DNA from: Clostridium scatologenes
Lineage (GTDB): Bacteria; Bacillota; Clostridia; Clostridiales; Clostridiaceae
NCBI RefSeq assembly: GCF_000968375.1
Contig: NZ_CP009933.1
Coordinates: forward strand, 930,001 to 994,000
Length of the DNA stretch: 64,000 bases
Direction of reading: 5' to 3'
Part shown: positions 44,555-53,430 of the stretch, piece after piece
Position numbering within the stretch: position 1 is the first letter of the stretch
Layout of the letters: each line of letters starts with the position of its first letter
Notes under the pieces: generated by a model
The model's input: only the letters and a program-made list of their open reading frames with translations
The model's database searches: none
What the model was told of the DNA's origin: nothing
Position numbers and translations under genes: made by a program

Positions 44555-45850
44555 ATGGGTGTTGGAGAATATTATGAATTAATTTTTAATATTATAGATA
44601 ATTATTTACTGTATTTCTTTTTAAAACATTTTTTTAAAAATAGGATAAATGAAAAATCTATAATTGCCATATCAATATTAATGCAGAGCTTTATACTTCA
44701 ATTATTAAATATGTATTTTGGCACTGGAGACTTTTTTAGTTTTATCATAATGTTATGTATTGTTAATATGGTGTATTTTACAATTTTTGAATGTAAACTT
44801 AGAAACTTGATTTTTTTAACATTACTATTTTTTGTACTAATGTCAGTTTGTGATCTTATAAGCACAACCAGTATAAGTATAATATTTAAGGTTTCTATAA
44901 ATAAACTTTCTGAAGAAAATATTTATAGAATATTTACTTCAGTGGTAAGCAGAGTTTTAATGTATGTTTGTATAATATTTTTTAGAAAATTCAAGGTAAA
45001 TCCTTTTTATATAAAAAAGATGTACATTTATCAAATTTCAGTAATTTTTATGATAAATATATTATTTATTTTTATACTTTTTAATACATATCAAGAAAAA
45101 ACTTTTTTAAAAAGTAATGTTTTTATAGCATTTATTACCTTAGTCATGATAATATTTAGTTTTATTATTATAAAAATTATACAACAGGTTGCTATTTATT
45201 CAAAAGAGGAATATGAATGGTTAATGCAAGAAAAAGAATATAAAAGACAAATCTTTTATACAAATAGTATACAAGATTTAGTTTATAGATTAAGGGCACA
45301 AAGGCATGATTTTAACAATCATATAGGATGTATTTGTGGACTTGTAGGTATTGGAGAATTTAAGGAAGTTGAGGAATATTGTAAAAAAATATTAAATCAA
45401 GTATCTAATTTAAATATCATTACAAATATAGATAATTGTGTTATAGCGTCTATATTGAATTTTAAGTTATCATTAGTATCAGAAAAGCAAATCAAATTAG
45501 ATATCGATATAAATTTGCCAAAGGATATCAAAATAAATTCTATAGATATATCAATTATTCTTGGTAACGCGTTGGATAATGCATTAGAAGCCTGTGAGAA
45601 ATGCCCTAGTACAGATAGGTTTATTATTATTCGAATGTATATAGATAAATCATATTTAGTAATTAAAATAAGTAATAGTAAGGTAAATAAAATACTTTCA
45701 AATTATGCCACAACGAAACAAGATAAAGAAAATCATGGCTTTGGAATTCAAAATATAAATTATATTGTAACTAAATATAACGGCTTAATACAAATTGATG
45801 AAAATGAAAATTTATTTACACTTAATATTGGTATTTTAATAAAAGAGTGA
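44555..45850 (+). CDS. AgrC-like sensor histidine kinase (GHKL type)
   Basis: The 431-residue protein has about six N-terminal TM segments (to about 215) and a cytoplasmic kinase: the phospho-acceptor is H251 in AQRHDFNNHIG, the N box is LGNALDNALEAC and a G box lies in HGFGIQNI. The architecture is that of peptide-sensing kinases (AgrC, VirS, BlpH) that phosphorylate LytTR regulators, here the frameshifted gene before it. No agrB/agrD is nearby, so the signal is unknown. The ATG at 44555 is preferred because AGGAGA is 7 nt upstream; GTG 44549 is too close. Confidence 0.88.
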   Translation: MGVGEYYELIFNIIDNYLLYFFLKHFFKNRINEKSIIAISILMQSFILQLLNMYFGTGDFFSFIIMLCIVNMVYFTIFECKLRNLIFLTLLFFVLMSVCDLISTTSISIIFKVSINKLSEENIYRIFTSVVSRVLMYVCIIFFRKFKVNPFYIKKMYIYQISVIFMINILFIFILFNTYQEKTFLKSNVFIAFITLVMIIFSFIIIKIIQQVAIYSKEEYEWLMQEKEYKRQIFYTNSIQDLVYRLRAQRHDFNNHIGCICGLVGIGEFKEVEEYCKKILNQVSNLNIITNIDNCVIASILNFKLSLVSEKQIKLDIDINLPKDIKINSIDISIILGNALDNALEACEKCPSTDRFIIIRMYIDKSYLVIKISNSKVNKILSNYATTKQDKENHGFGIQNINYIVTKYNGLIQIDENENLFTLNIGILIKE

Positions 45851-45955
45851 ATCAATTTAATAAAATACGCTAATTTACAAAAATATATAGTTAATACATT
45901 TTAATAGATAATTAAGCAATGTATCTTCTAAAATTCTTTAATAACATATATTAAG

Positions 45956-46045
45956 TCCATATTATTAGAAAATGCATTGATTTATTATAATACTTGTATT
46001 AGTTTATAATGGCAAGTATTATGACTGTATTTAGATTATAATTTA
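45956..46045. repeat. 90-bp direct repeat, copy B
   Basis: Second copy of the repeat at 42011-42100, about 84 of 90 identical. Here TAATACTTG and CAAGTATTA form a perfect internal 9-bp inverted repeat that is degraded in copy A. Confidence 0.85.
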
Positions 46046-46090
46046 GAAGATAAATTGCCAGAAAATAAGTTATATTATTGCAATATTCTA

Positions 46091-46134
46091 GGGCATCCAA
46101 ATTATTAATTTATGAATAATTTGGATGCCCTTTT
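46091..46134 (+). terminator. Strong terminator upstream of TetR gene
   Basis: GGGCATCCAAATTATT (46091-46106) pairs perfectly with its complement (46115-46130), then TTTTA. It ends transcription from the sensor kinase side. Confidence 0.85.
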
Positions 46135-46135
46135 A

Positions 46136-46191
46136 TTGACAGTTAAATTTATTTTTGTTATTATATTACCAATGGTAATTACCATTGGTAA
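46136..46191 (+). promoter_or_regulatory. Promoter and perfect 26-bp operator of the TetR operon
   Basis: TTGACA (46136-46141), 17-nt spacer, TATTAT (46159-46164). Directly after it lies a perfect 26-bp palindrome at 46166-46191, made of TTACCAATGGTAA followed by TTACCATTGGTAA. It covers the expected transcription start, so a bound repressor would block initiation. Self-control by the TetR protein encoded 13 nt downstream is the natural inference. Confidence 0.8.
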
Positions 46192-46204
46192 TGGAGGAGA
46201 TAAA

Positions 46205-46783
46205 ATGAAAAATAATTTAAGTAGGGAAATTATTATAGAGACTACACTAGCTTTAATAGATGAAAATGATGGAAGCAAAAATGTAACTTTGAGAGATATT
46301 GCAAAAAAACTTGGCTGTGCTCATACGAACTTATACAACTATTTTAAGAGCTTGGAGGAAATTTTTTGGGAAGCACTTGGACAGGCATTATTAAAAATGA
46401 TGTATTATTCCGAAAGTAATTTAACTGTTAAAATTGATTGTGAAAAAGGGCTTTATGAACTTTTCGATAATCTCATTGATTTTTCAATGGAGCATCCTGG
46501 TTGGTATAAACTTATATGGTTTGATACTATAGGTGGAAATCCTCCTGATGAAGTAATTAAAATGTTAAATAAGCCAGGTAAAGAACTTATTGAAATAATT
46601 ATAAAAATAAGCAATGATAAACTTTCGGAGGAAAAGGCAAGTTTAATTGCAAATATACTACATGGATATTTACATGGTGAATTGTGTAAATGGATAAACA
46701 ATCGAAGCTTTATAAACAATAGACAGGAAATAAAAACAAAGCTTTTATCAAATATAAAGTACATATACAAATTGATGGTTTAA
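46205..46783 (+). CDS. TetR/AcrR family transcriptional regulator
   Basis: The 192-residue protein has an N-terminal helix-turn-helix (about 10-58; RDIAKKLGCAHTNLYNYFKS) and a C-terminal ligand domain with WKxI-like WYKLIWFDT. The ATG at 46205 has GGAGGAGA immediately upstream; the in-frame ATG at 46112 lies inside the terminator and upstream of the promoter, and is rejected. A perfect palindrome overlaps the transcription start. The flavodoxin-like and phosphatidyltransferase genes follow closely and probably form its operon. Confidence 0.92.
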   Translation: MKNNLSREIIIETTLALIDENDGSKNVTLRDIAKKLGCAHTNLYNYFKSLEEIFWEALGQALLKMMYYSESNLTVKIDCEKGLYELFDNLIDFSMEHPGWYKLIWFDTIGGNPPDEVIKMLNKPGKELIEIIIKISNDKLSEEKASLIANILHGYLHGELCKWINNRSFINNRQEIKTKLLSNIKYIYKLMV

Positions 46784-46799
46784 TAAGGAGGAAGCAAGA

Positions 46800-47348
46800 A
46801 TGTTAAAGAAAATTTTAATAGGAGTTGTAATTTTATCAATAGTTGCGGTTGCTAGTATGGTGCTGATGGTTGGATATGCAAATAAAATAAAGGGAGGCAA
46901 TGAAAAGATACTTACAAGTAAAAATGCATCTCCTAAAAAGGCATTAATCATTTTTCAACCTTCGTTATCTGATGTTACAAGTTTAATGGCAAATTCAATA
47001 GCCAAAGGATTAAATGATGAAGGTTATGAGGTTACATTGAATTATCCAGAAAAAGATCTAAAATATGATATATCAAAATATTCTATAGTGATTTTTGGTT
47101 CACCAAACTATGCAAGAAACCCACTTACAGTAGTAACAGATTATATGTCAAAAATAAAAGACCTTTCATCTAAGAAAGTTATAGTATTTTCAACTGGAGC
47201 AGATGCTTCTAAAAAAGATGAACTTGAAATTATGGAAAAGTCTCTTAATGGTACAAAGCCATATAAAAAAGTAAAGTTTCTTTCAAGTTCAAAAAATGAA
47301 AGTGAAAGTAAAGCTTATAATTTAGGTAAAGAATTATCGAAGGAATAG
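46800..47348 (+). CDS. Membrane-anchored flavodoxin-like protein
   Basis: The 182-residue protein has an N-terminal TM segment (about 5-26) and a flavodoxin-like fold: KALIIFQPSLSDVTSLMANS resembles the FMN phosphate loop, with VIFGSPNYARNP and VIVFSTGADA as later loops. It may be an electron carrier or a quinone/FMN reductase; the orientation of the domain is unknown. The ATG has AGGAGG upstream, 17 nt after the TetR gene, so the two are co-regulated. Confidence 0.8.
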   Translation: MLKKILIGVVILSIVAVASMVLMVGYANKIKGGNEKILTSKNASPKKALIIFQPSLSDVTSLMANSIAKGLNDEGYEVTLNYPEKDLKYDISKYSIVIFGSPNYARNPLTVVTDYMSKIKDLSSKKVIVFSTGADASKKDELEIMEKSLNGTKPYKKVKFLSSSKNESESKAYNLGKELSKE

Positions 47349-47355
47349 TAAAATT

Positions 47356-47913
47356 ATGAAAAAACTTATGATGAAACTTCCCAATATCATAACATTACTT
47401 AGAGTAATATTATCAGTATTTTTAAATTTCTACATTGTTAAACATTTTGGTGATATGTTGATACCTATAATAATTACTTGTATAATATTTTTGACCGATT
47501 TTTTAGATGGTAGGATTGCTAGATTTAATGGTAGTATATCAAAATTAGGAGCTGTTTTTGATGTAGCTTCAGATTTACTGTACATTATCATTTCATATAT
47601 GGTATTATATATTCCACACATTTTGCCATTGTGGTTTTTATTTGTTATATTATTTAAATTTGCAGAGTTTATTATTACTTCATATTTTATAAAAAAGGCT
47701 TGCAGCGAAAAATCTATATTTATTTTTGATTTTTTAGGTAGAATTGCTGCTGCAATGTTTTATGTTATTCCTATATTTTCCTATATAACTTTTCATATTA
47801 TGAATGCTAGATATCTATATAGTTTATTCATTTATGTACATTATAACTTTTGCTGCATTTGTTTCTTTTTCATACCGTATTTGGACTTGTATTGTAAGTT
47901 TGAAAAAATGTGA
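47356..47913 (+). CDS. CDP-alcohol phosphatidyltransferase family protein (C-terminal frameshift likely)
   Basis: A membrane enzyme that swaps CMP of a CDP-alcohol for another alcohol in phospholipid synthesis. The family motif is complete: D48, D51-G52, A55-R56, G65, D69, D73 (DFLDGRIARFNG then SKLGAVFDVASD). As read, the protein has 185 residues and ends in an unusual Cys/Phe/Tyr-rich tail. In the +1 frame the sequence from about 47830 to 47944 reads MYIITFAAFVSFSYRIWT and ends EDKLEVNKVG, a far more typical last TM helix and tail. A one-base insertion near 47825-47832 would explain this. It follows the flavodoxin gene by 7 nt. Confidence 0.82.
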   Translation: MKKLMMKLPNIITLLRVILSVFLNFYIVKHFGDMLIPIIITCIIFLTDFLDGRIARFNGSISKLGAVFDVASDLLYIIISYMVLYIPHILPLWFLFVILFKFAEFIITSYFIKKACSEKSIFIFDFLGRIAAAMFYVIPIFSYITFHIMNARYLYSLFIYVHYNFCCICFFFIPYLDLYCKFEKM

Positions 47914-47972
47914 AGATAAGCTGGAAGTTAATAAAGTTGGATAAAACATTCCTAGAAAGGAGCATTTAGTTT

Positions 47973-48311
47973 ATGAATATTCAAATTTTCGGGGTAAAAA
48001 AATGCTTTGATACAAAAAAGGCAGAAAGATATTTTAAAGAGAGAAAAATTAAATATCAACTTATTGATTTAAACGAGAAGGGGTTAAGTAAAGGAGAACT
48101 TAAAAGTGTTAAGGAAGCTGTTGGATTAAACAATTTAATAAACACTAAAACAAAAGAATATACAAGATTAAATCTTGATAAAATTAGAGACAGCAATATG
48201 AAAGAAGAAATACTTTTAAATAATCCTAAAGTTTATAAAACTCCAATAGTACGCAATGGGAAAGAAGCTACAGTGGGATATGAACCAAATATTTGGGGAA
48301 ATTGGGAATAA
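47973..48311 (+). CDS. ArsC/Spx-family protein (arsenate reductase-like)
   Basis: The 112-residue thioredoxin-fold protein has a single N-terminal Cys, C11 in GVKKCFDTKKAERYF, the ArsC/YffB-type pattern rather than the CxxC of Spx. TPIVRNGKEATVGYEP fits the family's cis-Pro region. It may act as a thiol-linked reductase; true arsenate reduction is unproven, and no ars genes are nearby. The ATG follows GAAAGGAGC. A bidirectional terminator follows. Confidence 0.85.
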   Translation: MNIQIFGVKKCFDTKKAERYFKERKIKYQLIDLNEKGLSKGELKSVKEAVGLNNLINTKTKEYTRLNLDKIRDSNMKEEILLNNPKVYKTPIVRNGKEATVGYEPNIWGNWE

Positions 48312-48345
48312 AAAATAGGGCAGGTTAAGACTGTCCTATTTTTTT
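48311..48345. terminator. Bidirectional terminator between convergent genes
   Basis: AAAAAATAGG..CAG pairs with CTG.CCTATTTTTTT around a 7-nt loop, with A run before and T run after. It serves the ArsC-like gene on the plus strand and the ABC importer operon on the minus strand, whose last codons lie within it. Confidence 0.8.
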
Positions 48346-49292
48346 AATATCCCCTTTTTAAGAAAAGTTAAATAAACTTCTTCACCATATTGAAAATTAT
48401 TTAAAGTATCATTTTGAACTTTTACATTTAAAATATTTTTATCAATTTCTATTTCATATAGTGTGAAAGATCCCATAAAGATTTTATTTATCAATTTGCC
48501 TTTTTGATTACCGTTATTTTTATCTATTTTTATATGCTCAGGTCTTATGAATATAGATTCTTCATTAGCTTTGCTTAATATATTAGAATTTCCAATGAAA
48601 TTTAATACAAATGAATTTTGGGGGCTATTATATATTTCTTCGGGAGTTCCCAATTGTTCTATTTTCCCATCCTTCATTATGGCTATTCTATCGGAAATGC
48701 TCAAAGCTTCTTCTTGATCATGAGTAACAAAAATCATGGTTATATTAAATTTTTTTTGGATATCTTTAATTTCATTTCGCATTTTTATTCTTAAATTTGC
48801 ATCTAAGTTGCTTAAAGGTTCGTCTAGCAAAAGAACTTTTGGATTAATTATTAAGGATCTTGCTAAGGCAACTCTTTGCTGTTGACCACCACTGAGTTCA
48901 TGAATTTTTCTATTTTTAAATTCTAAAAGGTTTACTATATCTAAATATTTTTCGCCTTTTTCCAGTGCTTCTTTTTTCTTAAAACCTTGAAATTTCAGAC
49001 CATAAATTACATTTTCTATAACATTAAGATGAGGGAATAAAGCGTAGGATTGAAATACTGTGGATACTGGTCGCAGCTCAGGTGGCAGAGAAGTAATATT
49101 TTCTCCATCAATAAATATACTTCCACTTGTAGGTCTTAAAAAGCCGCCTATCATCTGTAAAGTTGTAGTTTTGCCACAACCTGAAGGACCAAGAAAGCAT
49201 ATAAGTTCTCCTTTATCTATAGACAAAGATAAATTATCTATTACTTTTTTTGTTTCAAATATTTTGGACAAATTATTCAATTGAAGATACAT
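48336..49292 (-). CDS. ABC importer ATP-binding protein (ferric/phosphonate/polyamine type)
   Basis: The 318-residue ATPase has Walker A GPSGCGKTT, signature LSGGQQQRVALAR, Walker B VLLLDEPLSNLD and H-loop VTHDQEEAL, plus a short C-terminal TOBE-like region (about 235-318). It matches the FbpC/PotA/PhnT group. Its start overlaps the end of the permease gene by 20 bp; AGGAGG is 14 nt upstream of the ATG, a long but usable spacing. It is the last gene of a three-gene operon on the minus strand. Confidence 0.92.
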   Translation of the reverse strand: MYLQLNNLSKIFETKKVIDNLSLSIDKGELICFLGPSGCGKTTTLQMIGGFLRPTSGSIFIDGENITSLPPELRPVSTVFQSYALFPHLNVIENVIYGLKFQGFKKKEALEKGEKYLDIVNLLEFKNRKIHELSGGQQQRVALARSLIINPKVLLLDEPLSNLDANLRIKMRNEIKDIQKKFNITMIFVTHDQEEALSISDRIAIMKDGKIEQLGTPEEIYNSPQNSFVLNFIGNSNILSKANEESIFIRPEHIKIDKNNGNQKGKLINKIFMGSFTLYEIEIDKNILNVKVQNDTLNNFQYGEEVYLTFLKKGILKK

Positions 49293-50949
49293 TTTTTACT
49301 AAATTACCTCCTAAAATAAATTTGGAAAAAAGTAAATTCATAGTTAAGGTGATTATAATTATAAATAGTGCAATCATTGCAGACAAGCCATAGTTACCAG
49401 TATTTATTGCATCAAATAATTCTAAAGTTGCAACTTTTTCACCAGGATATATTAAAAATATAATGGAACCTATAGTTGTCATTGTAGAAGTAAAATTATT
49501 TATGAAACCTGCTAAAAAGGCAGGTTTAACATTAGGAATAATTATATCTTTAAGCACATATATATTGCTTGCACCTAAGTCTCTAGCAGAATTTTCTATT
49601 TGCAAATTAACCTGAGATAAAACTGCACTGCTAATTTTAGTAGTCATAGGCAGCTGCTTAAATATACAATTTAAAACTACAATAAGTGCAGTTCCAGTTA
49701 ATTCTAAAGGATAATTATTAAAGGCTAATATGTAACCTATACCAAAAAAAGTACCTGGTATGATATAAGGAAGGGTAGCTATAAAGTCTAAAATTTTCAT
49801 ACCTTTAATTTTTCGCCTATCAGTATAAAATGATATAAGCACTCCAAGGAAACTTCCAACTATACCTGCAATAAAAGAATAAATTATACTTCTAATAAAG
49901 CTTTTTAAACTATAAAATTTTAAGTAACTTAGGTATTCAAAAGTAAATTTAAAGTGACCATAACTGTATTTTGAAAAAGCAGAAATAAATATAGTTAAAT
50001 ACTGTACAATCATAATTATAAAAAATATTAAAGTAATTGATTTGAATACAATTCGTGTAATTCCGCTTAATGGAAAATCAATATTGGTATTGACTGTTTT
50101 TGAATTAATCTTGGATAGTGCATTGTAGTTCTTCATGTAATGCCTGTAGCAAATAAATAAGAATAAACATGGTATTAAAATTAAAATGCACATAGAAGCT
50201 GCCTCAGGCAATTCTGAATAAGCTATAATTTTTAAATATATTTCTGCAGCTAGTACATTAAAAGAACCACCTATAATCATTGGAGTACCAAAATCTGAAA
50301 GAGATCTTACACAGCTTAATAAAGCACAAACTATTATTCCAGGCTTCATAAGAGGTACTAAAACTTTCCTTATAGTATAGGAAGGTTTGCAGCCTAAATC
50401 TAATGAAGCTTGAATTAAACTTTTATCAATCCCTCTTATAATACTAATTAAAAGTAAGGTGTTTAAGGAAGTAAAGCTCAAAGTTTGCATGGATACTATT
50501 CCTTGCCATCCATAAGGATTCAAGCTGAGTTTTAGAATGTGATAAGTTATTATGCCGCGTTTGCCAAAAAGTTGTATATATGCAAGTGATGAAACAAAAG
50601 GTGGAGAAATCATAGTAAGGATTAAAATTAACATCAATACACTTTTAATTTTTTTCGAACTAAAGTTTATATAAATAGAAATAAAAATAGCAAATACTGT
50701 TGAAATAATTGTGGAAAGTAAAGAAACAAAAATACTATTGAATAATAATTTTTTATTATTTACAAATAAGTTTTTATATAAATCAAATGTTAAAAAACCT
50801 TCAGGGAAAAAACTTTCTTTTATAACTGCTAAAATAGGACAAAGAATAAATATTAATACTAGAAGTATAGTAAATATTATAAGTGAAATATCTATAAAAT
50901 TATAAAAATGGGTATCTAGTCTAGATACCCTATTTTTAAATATTTTCAT
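49273..50949 (-). CDS. ABC importer permease (fused double permease, FbpB type)
   Basis: The 558-residue protein has about twelve TM helices in two homologous halves, each with an EAA loop: the first around ASLDLGCKPSYTIRKVLVP, the second around SARDLGASNIYVLKDIIIP. This fused layout is typical of ferric iron (AfuB/FbpB) and 2-aminoethylphosphonate-type transporters. I chose the ATG at 50949 because it overlaps the stop of the binding protein gene as TAATG, a standard coupling; the ATG at 50976 lies inside that gene without a site. Confidence 0.9.
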   Translation of the reverse strand: MKIFKNRVSRLDTHFYNFIDISLIIFTILLVLIFILCPILAVIKESFFPEGFLTFDLYKNLFVNNKKLLFNSIFVSLLSTIISTVFAIFISIYINFSSKKIKSVLMLILILTMISPPFVSSLAYIQLFGKRGIITYHILKLSLNPYGWQGIVSMQTLSFTSLNTLLLISIIRGIDKSLIQASLDLGCKPSYTIRKVLVPLMKPGIIVCALLSCVRSLSDFGTPMIIGGSFNVLAAEIYLKIIAYSELPEAASMCILILIPCLFLFICYRHYMKNYNALSKINSKTVNTNIDFPLSGITRIVFKSITLIFFIIMIVQYLTIFISAFSKYSYGHFKFTFEYLSYLKFYSLKSFIRSIIYSFIAGIVGSFLGVLISFYTDRRKIKGMKILDFIATLPYIIPGTFFGIGYILAFNNYPLELTGTALIVVLNCIFKQLPMTTKISSAVLSQVNLQIENSARDLGASNIYVLKDIIIPNVKPAFLAGFINNFTSTMTTIGSIIFLIYPGEKVATLELFDAINTGNYGLSAMIALFIIIITLTMNLLFSKFILGGNLVKNVSSIE

Positions 50950-51986
50950 TATTTGTTGCCTACCATTTTGCTCCATTTATCTAAAATGGCTTTTCTATTT
51001 TTGCCGAAAAGTGATAAGTCTTCTTTTAGCAGTTTTTCCTTTGGAAAAGTCAATTCTACACCCTGAAGATTTGGCTTAACAATTTTTACTGTATCTTTAT
51101 TATCAATTTTAACTAATTCTTTTAAGTTTTCATCTTTAAATACCCAAGCTACAAAATCTTTTGCTGCTTCAGAGTTTTTAGCATTTTTAAATACAGCTAC
51201 TCCATCAGGCATCCATGGAATTCCATCCTCTGGATATATGATTTTTACATTTTTTTCTTTTTGTTGCTTTTCTAACCCCTTATCTATGTAAGTTATTCCA
51301 ATACCTACTTCTCCAGCTATAGTTTTAACATTTGGGTCTTTACCTTTTTTAGAATAGTAAGAAATGTTTTTATTTAAATCTTGAAAGTACTGCCAACCTG
51401 CTTCATCACCTTTATTTTGAAGTAAAGAATTAACTACAGCATAGTTAGTTCCAGATATAGCTGGATTAGACATTAAAATTTCATTTTTATATATTGGGTT
51501 TGTCAAGTCTGACCATTTTTTAGGTTCAGGTAAATTTTTATCTTTTAATACATCGTTATTTACAATAAAGCCTACTACAGTTAAACCTTTTGAAAACCAA
51601 TAGTTATCGGCATCTTTAAATTCTTTACTAATGTCTGTAGAACCTTTGAAATCACATTTTTGTAATAAACCATCAGTTTTAGCTTCCATGAAGGCGTCTA
51701 TTCCGCCGCCAAACCATACGTCCGCCATAGGTTTTCCGCCTTCAGCTTTTACTCTAGAAATAACTTCACCAGAAGATAGAGATAGAAACTCAATTTTTGT
51801 TCCAGTTTCTTTTGTATATTTATCAAATAGAGGCTTATAAGAATCATCTGGAGTTACTATTTTTAAAGTAATGTTTTTCTTGTCATCTTTCTTATTTTCA
51901 GCGCTATCTTTGTTTGAACATGCAAAAAGATTTAAAGAAATAAGGAAAATGATGGTTAAACATAGTAGTTTTTGTAACTTTTTCAT
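50949..51986 (-). CDS. ABC importer substrate-binding lipoprotein (Fbp/AEP-like)
   Basis: The 345-residue lipoprotein has a signal peptide and lipobox LFAC with C23. The mature part is a type II periplasmic-binding fold (SSGEVISRVKAEGGKPMADV, ADVWFGGGID, GEVGIGITYIDKG) of the group that includes ferric-binding AfuA and phosphonate- or phosphoglycerate-binding relatives. Several such proteins are called iron-binding without proof; the ligand here cannot be decided, and the Tyr pair usual in ferric binders is not obvious to me. The ATG has AAGGGGGA upstream. Confidence 0.88.
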   Translation of the reverse strand: MKKLQKLLCLTIIFLISLNLFACSNKDSAENKKDDKKNITLKIVTPDDSYKPLFDKYTKETGTKIEFLSLSSGEVISRVKAEGGKPMADVWFGGGIDAFMEAKTDGLLQKCDFKGSTDISKEFKDADNYWFSKGLTVVGFIVNNDVLKDKNLPEPKKWSDLTNPIYKNEILMSNPAISGTNYAVVNSLLQNKGDEAGWQYFQDLNKNISYYSKKGKDPNVKTIAGEVGIGITYIDKGLEKQQKEKNVKIIYPEDGIPWMPDGVAVFKNAKNSEAAKDFVAWVFKDENLKELVKIDNKDTVKIVKPNLQGVELTFPKEKLLKEDLSLFGKNRKAILDKWSKMVGNK

Positions 51987-52398
51987 AACATATCCCCCTT
52001 ATATAATTAAAATTGTCATAATAAGTCAATATAATAATAACATACTTATTGAGGATTTTTTTGGTTTTTAATTAAAGATAAAAAAATAAAATACAAAGCT
52101 AATTATTTATAAATAAAATTTATAGTAATAATGGATGTGTATAGATAAAATTTATAGCATTAATAAATACTTTAATTCAAAAAATGTTTTCTTATTTCTC
52201 AGCAAACTCTAAGCAAACTCTAAACTTAAATTAAGGTAAGTGATATAGAATGTATTTATCACATAAAAACCAGTTTTAATATTTCTGATTTTTAGAGAAG
52301 AAATAAAGAGCAAATACATAGGAACAGCGTTATTTGATGATAAGAACTCTATTGTAATAATAGTGATTCTAAATACAGCAAAAGGAGGTATGAATAAT
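51987..52398. other. Divergent intergenic region, ABC importer / apbE
   Basis: No gene is seen. On the minus strand TTGACT with a TATATA 18 nt away is a possible promoter of the importer operon. A tandem 11-bp repeat (AGCAAACTCTA twice, starting about 52200) and a GTGATA...TATCAC inverted repeat (about 52240-52262) occur; no classical Fur box was recognised. Confidence 0.35.
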
Positions 52399-53406
52399 AT
52401 GTTCAATTTTAAAAAATTGCTTAGTATATTTTCAAAAAATATTAAGAAAAATGAAATGCTATACTGGAAGGAATTTTATTCTCTTGGAACCATAATACAA
52501 TTGAGAGCATATGGAAATAAATCTGAAATAGCAATAAGTGAAGCTATGAAAAGAGTTAATGATATAGATGATAAAATGTCAGCATTTAAAGATTATAGTG
52601 AGCTTTCAAAAATCAATAGAAGTGCTGGTAAAAACTATGAGAAGGTTAGCTACGATACTTATTTTGTAATAAACAAAGCAGTAGAATATAGCAGAATGTG
52701 TCATGGAACTTTTGATCCTACAATTAGGCCAATAGTGAATTTATGGAACATAGGTAAAGAAAATTTTAAAATACCAAGTAAAAGTGAAATTGTAAATAAT
52801 CTTAATCTTGTTGACTACAAAGACATATGTTTAGATGAAAAAGATGTTTCCATTAAGTTAAAAAAAGAAAATCAAAAACTTGATGTTGGAGGTATTGCCA
52901 AAGGTTATGCAGCAGATGAAGTTAGAAGAGTATTTGAAAAATGCCATATAAAAAGTGCATTGATTGATCTTGGTGGGAACATACTTGCTGTAGGTAATAA
53001 AGTTGATGGAAGTAAGTGGAATGTTGGTATTCAAGATCCCATAAAAGAAAGAGGAGAATTTGTAGGAGTACTAAGTGTTTCAAATAAGTCTGTAGTTACT
53101 TCTGGAAATTATGAAAGATATTCAATAAAGGATGGAAAAAGGTTTCATCACATAATAGATTCCAGAACAGGATACCCTTCAGAAGGTGAAGTTATAAGTA
53201 CTACTATAATATCTGATTATTCCATTGATGGTGATGGGTTGTCAACTGGAGTTTATATTATGGGAGTTAAAGATGGAATGGAATTAATAGAATCCATAAA
53301 GGGAGTAGAAGCCATATTTATAACTGAAGATAAGAAAGTATATACCTCATCAGGCATTAAAGATAAATTTAACCTTACAAATACAGAATTTTCGTATAAA
53401 AATTAG
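52399..53406 (+). CDS. apbE: FAD:protein FMN transferase (ApbE family)
   Basis: ApbE moves FMN from FAD onto a Thr/Ser of target proteins. The 335-residue protein has the family motifs DVGGIAKGYAADEV, ALIDLGGNI, HHIIDSRTGYP and DGLSTGVYIMG. The target is almost certainly the next gene, 24 nt downstream, which has two FMN-attachment sites. Oddly, no signal peptide or lipobox is visible although the target domains seem to be outside. I chose ATG 52399 (10 nt from AAAGGAGG); the ATG at 52390 touches the site and GTG 52363 lies before it. None of these starts adds a signal peptide. Confidence 0.93.
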   Translation: MFNFKKLLSIFSKNIKKNEMLYWKEFYSLGTIIQLRAYGNKSEIAISEAMKRVNDIDDKMSAFKDYSELSKINRSAGKNYEKVSYDTYFVINKAVEYSRMCHGTFDPTIRPIVNLWNIGKENFKIPSKSEIVNNLNLVDYKDICLDEKDVSIKLKKENQKLDVGGIAKGYAADEVRRVFEKCHIKSALIDLGGNILAVGNKVDGSKWNVGIQDPIKERGEFVGVLSVSNKSVVTSGNYERYSIKDGKRFHHIIDSRTGYPSEGEVISTTIISDYSIDGDGLSTGVYIMGVKDGMELIESIKGVEAIFITEDKKVYTSSGIKDKFNLTNTEFSYKN

Positions 53407-53430
53407 ATTTAGCAGGAGGAAAAACCTATT

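Noticed and set aside
46112..46204. N-terminal extension of the TetR gene from ATG 46112
   Set aside because: It starts in a terminator stem and lies upstream of the promoter; ATG 46205 has a clear site.
50949..51986. Calling the importer a ferric iron transporter outright
   Set aside because: The binding-protein group also covers phosphonate and phosphoglycerate ligands, and no Fur box was recognised.
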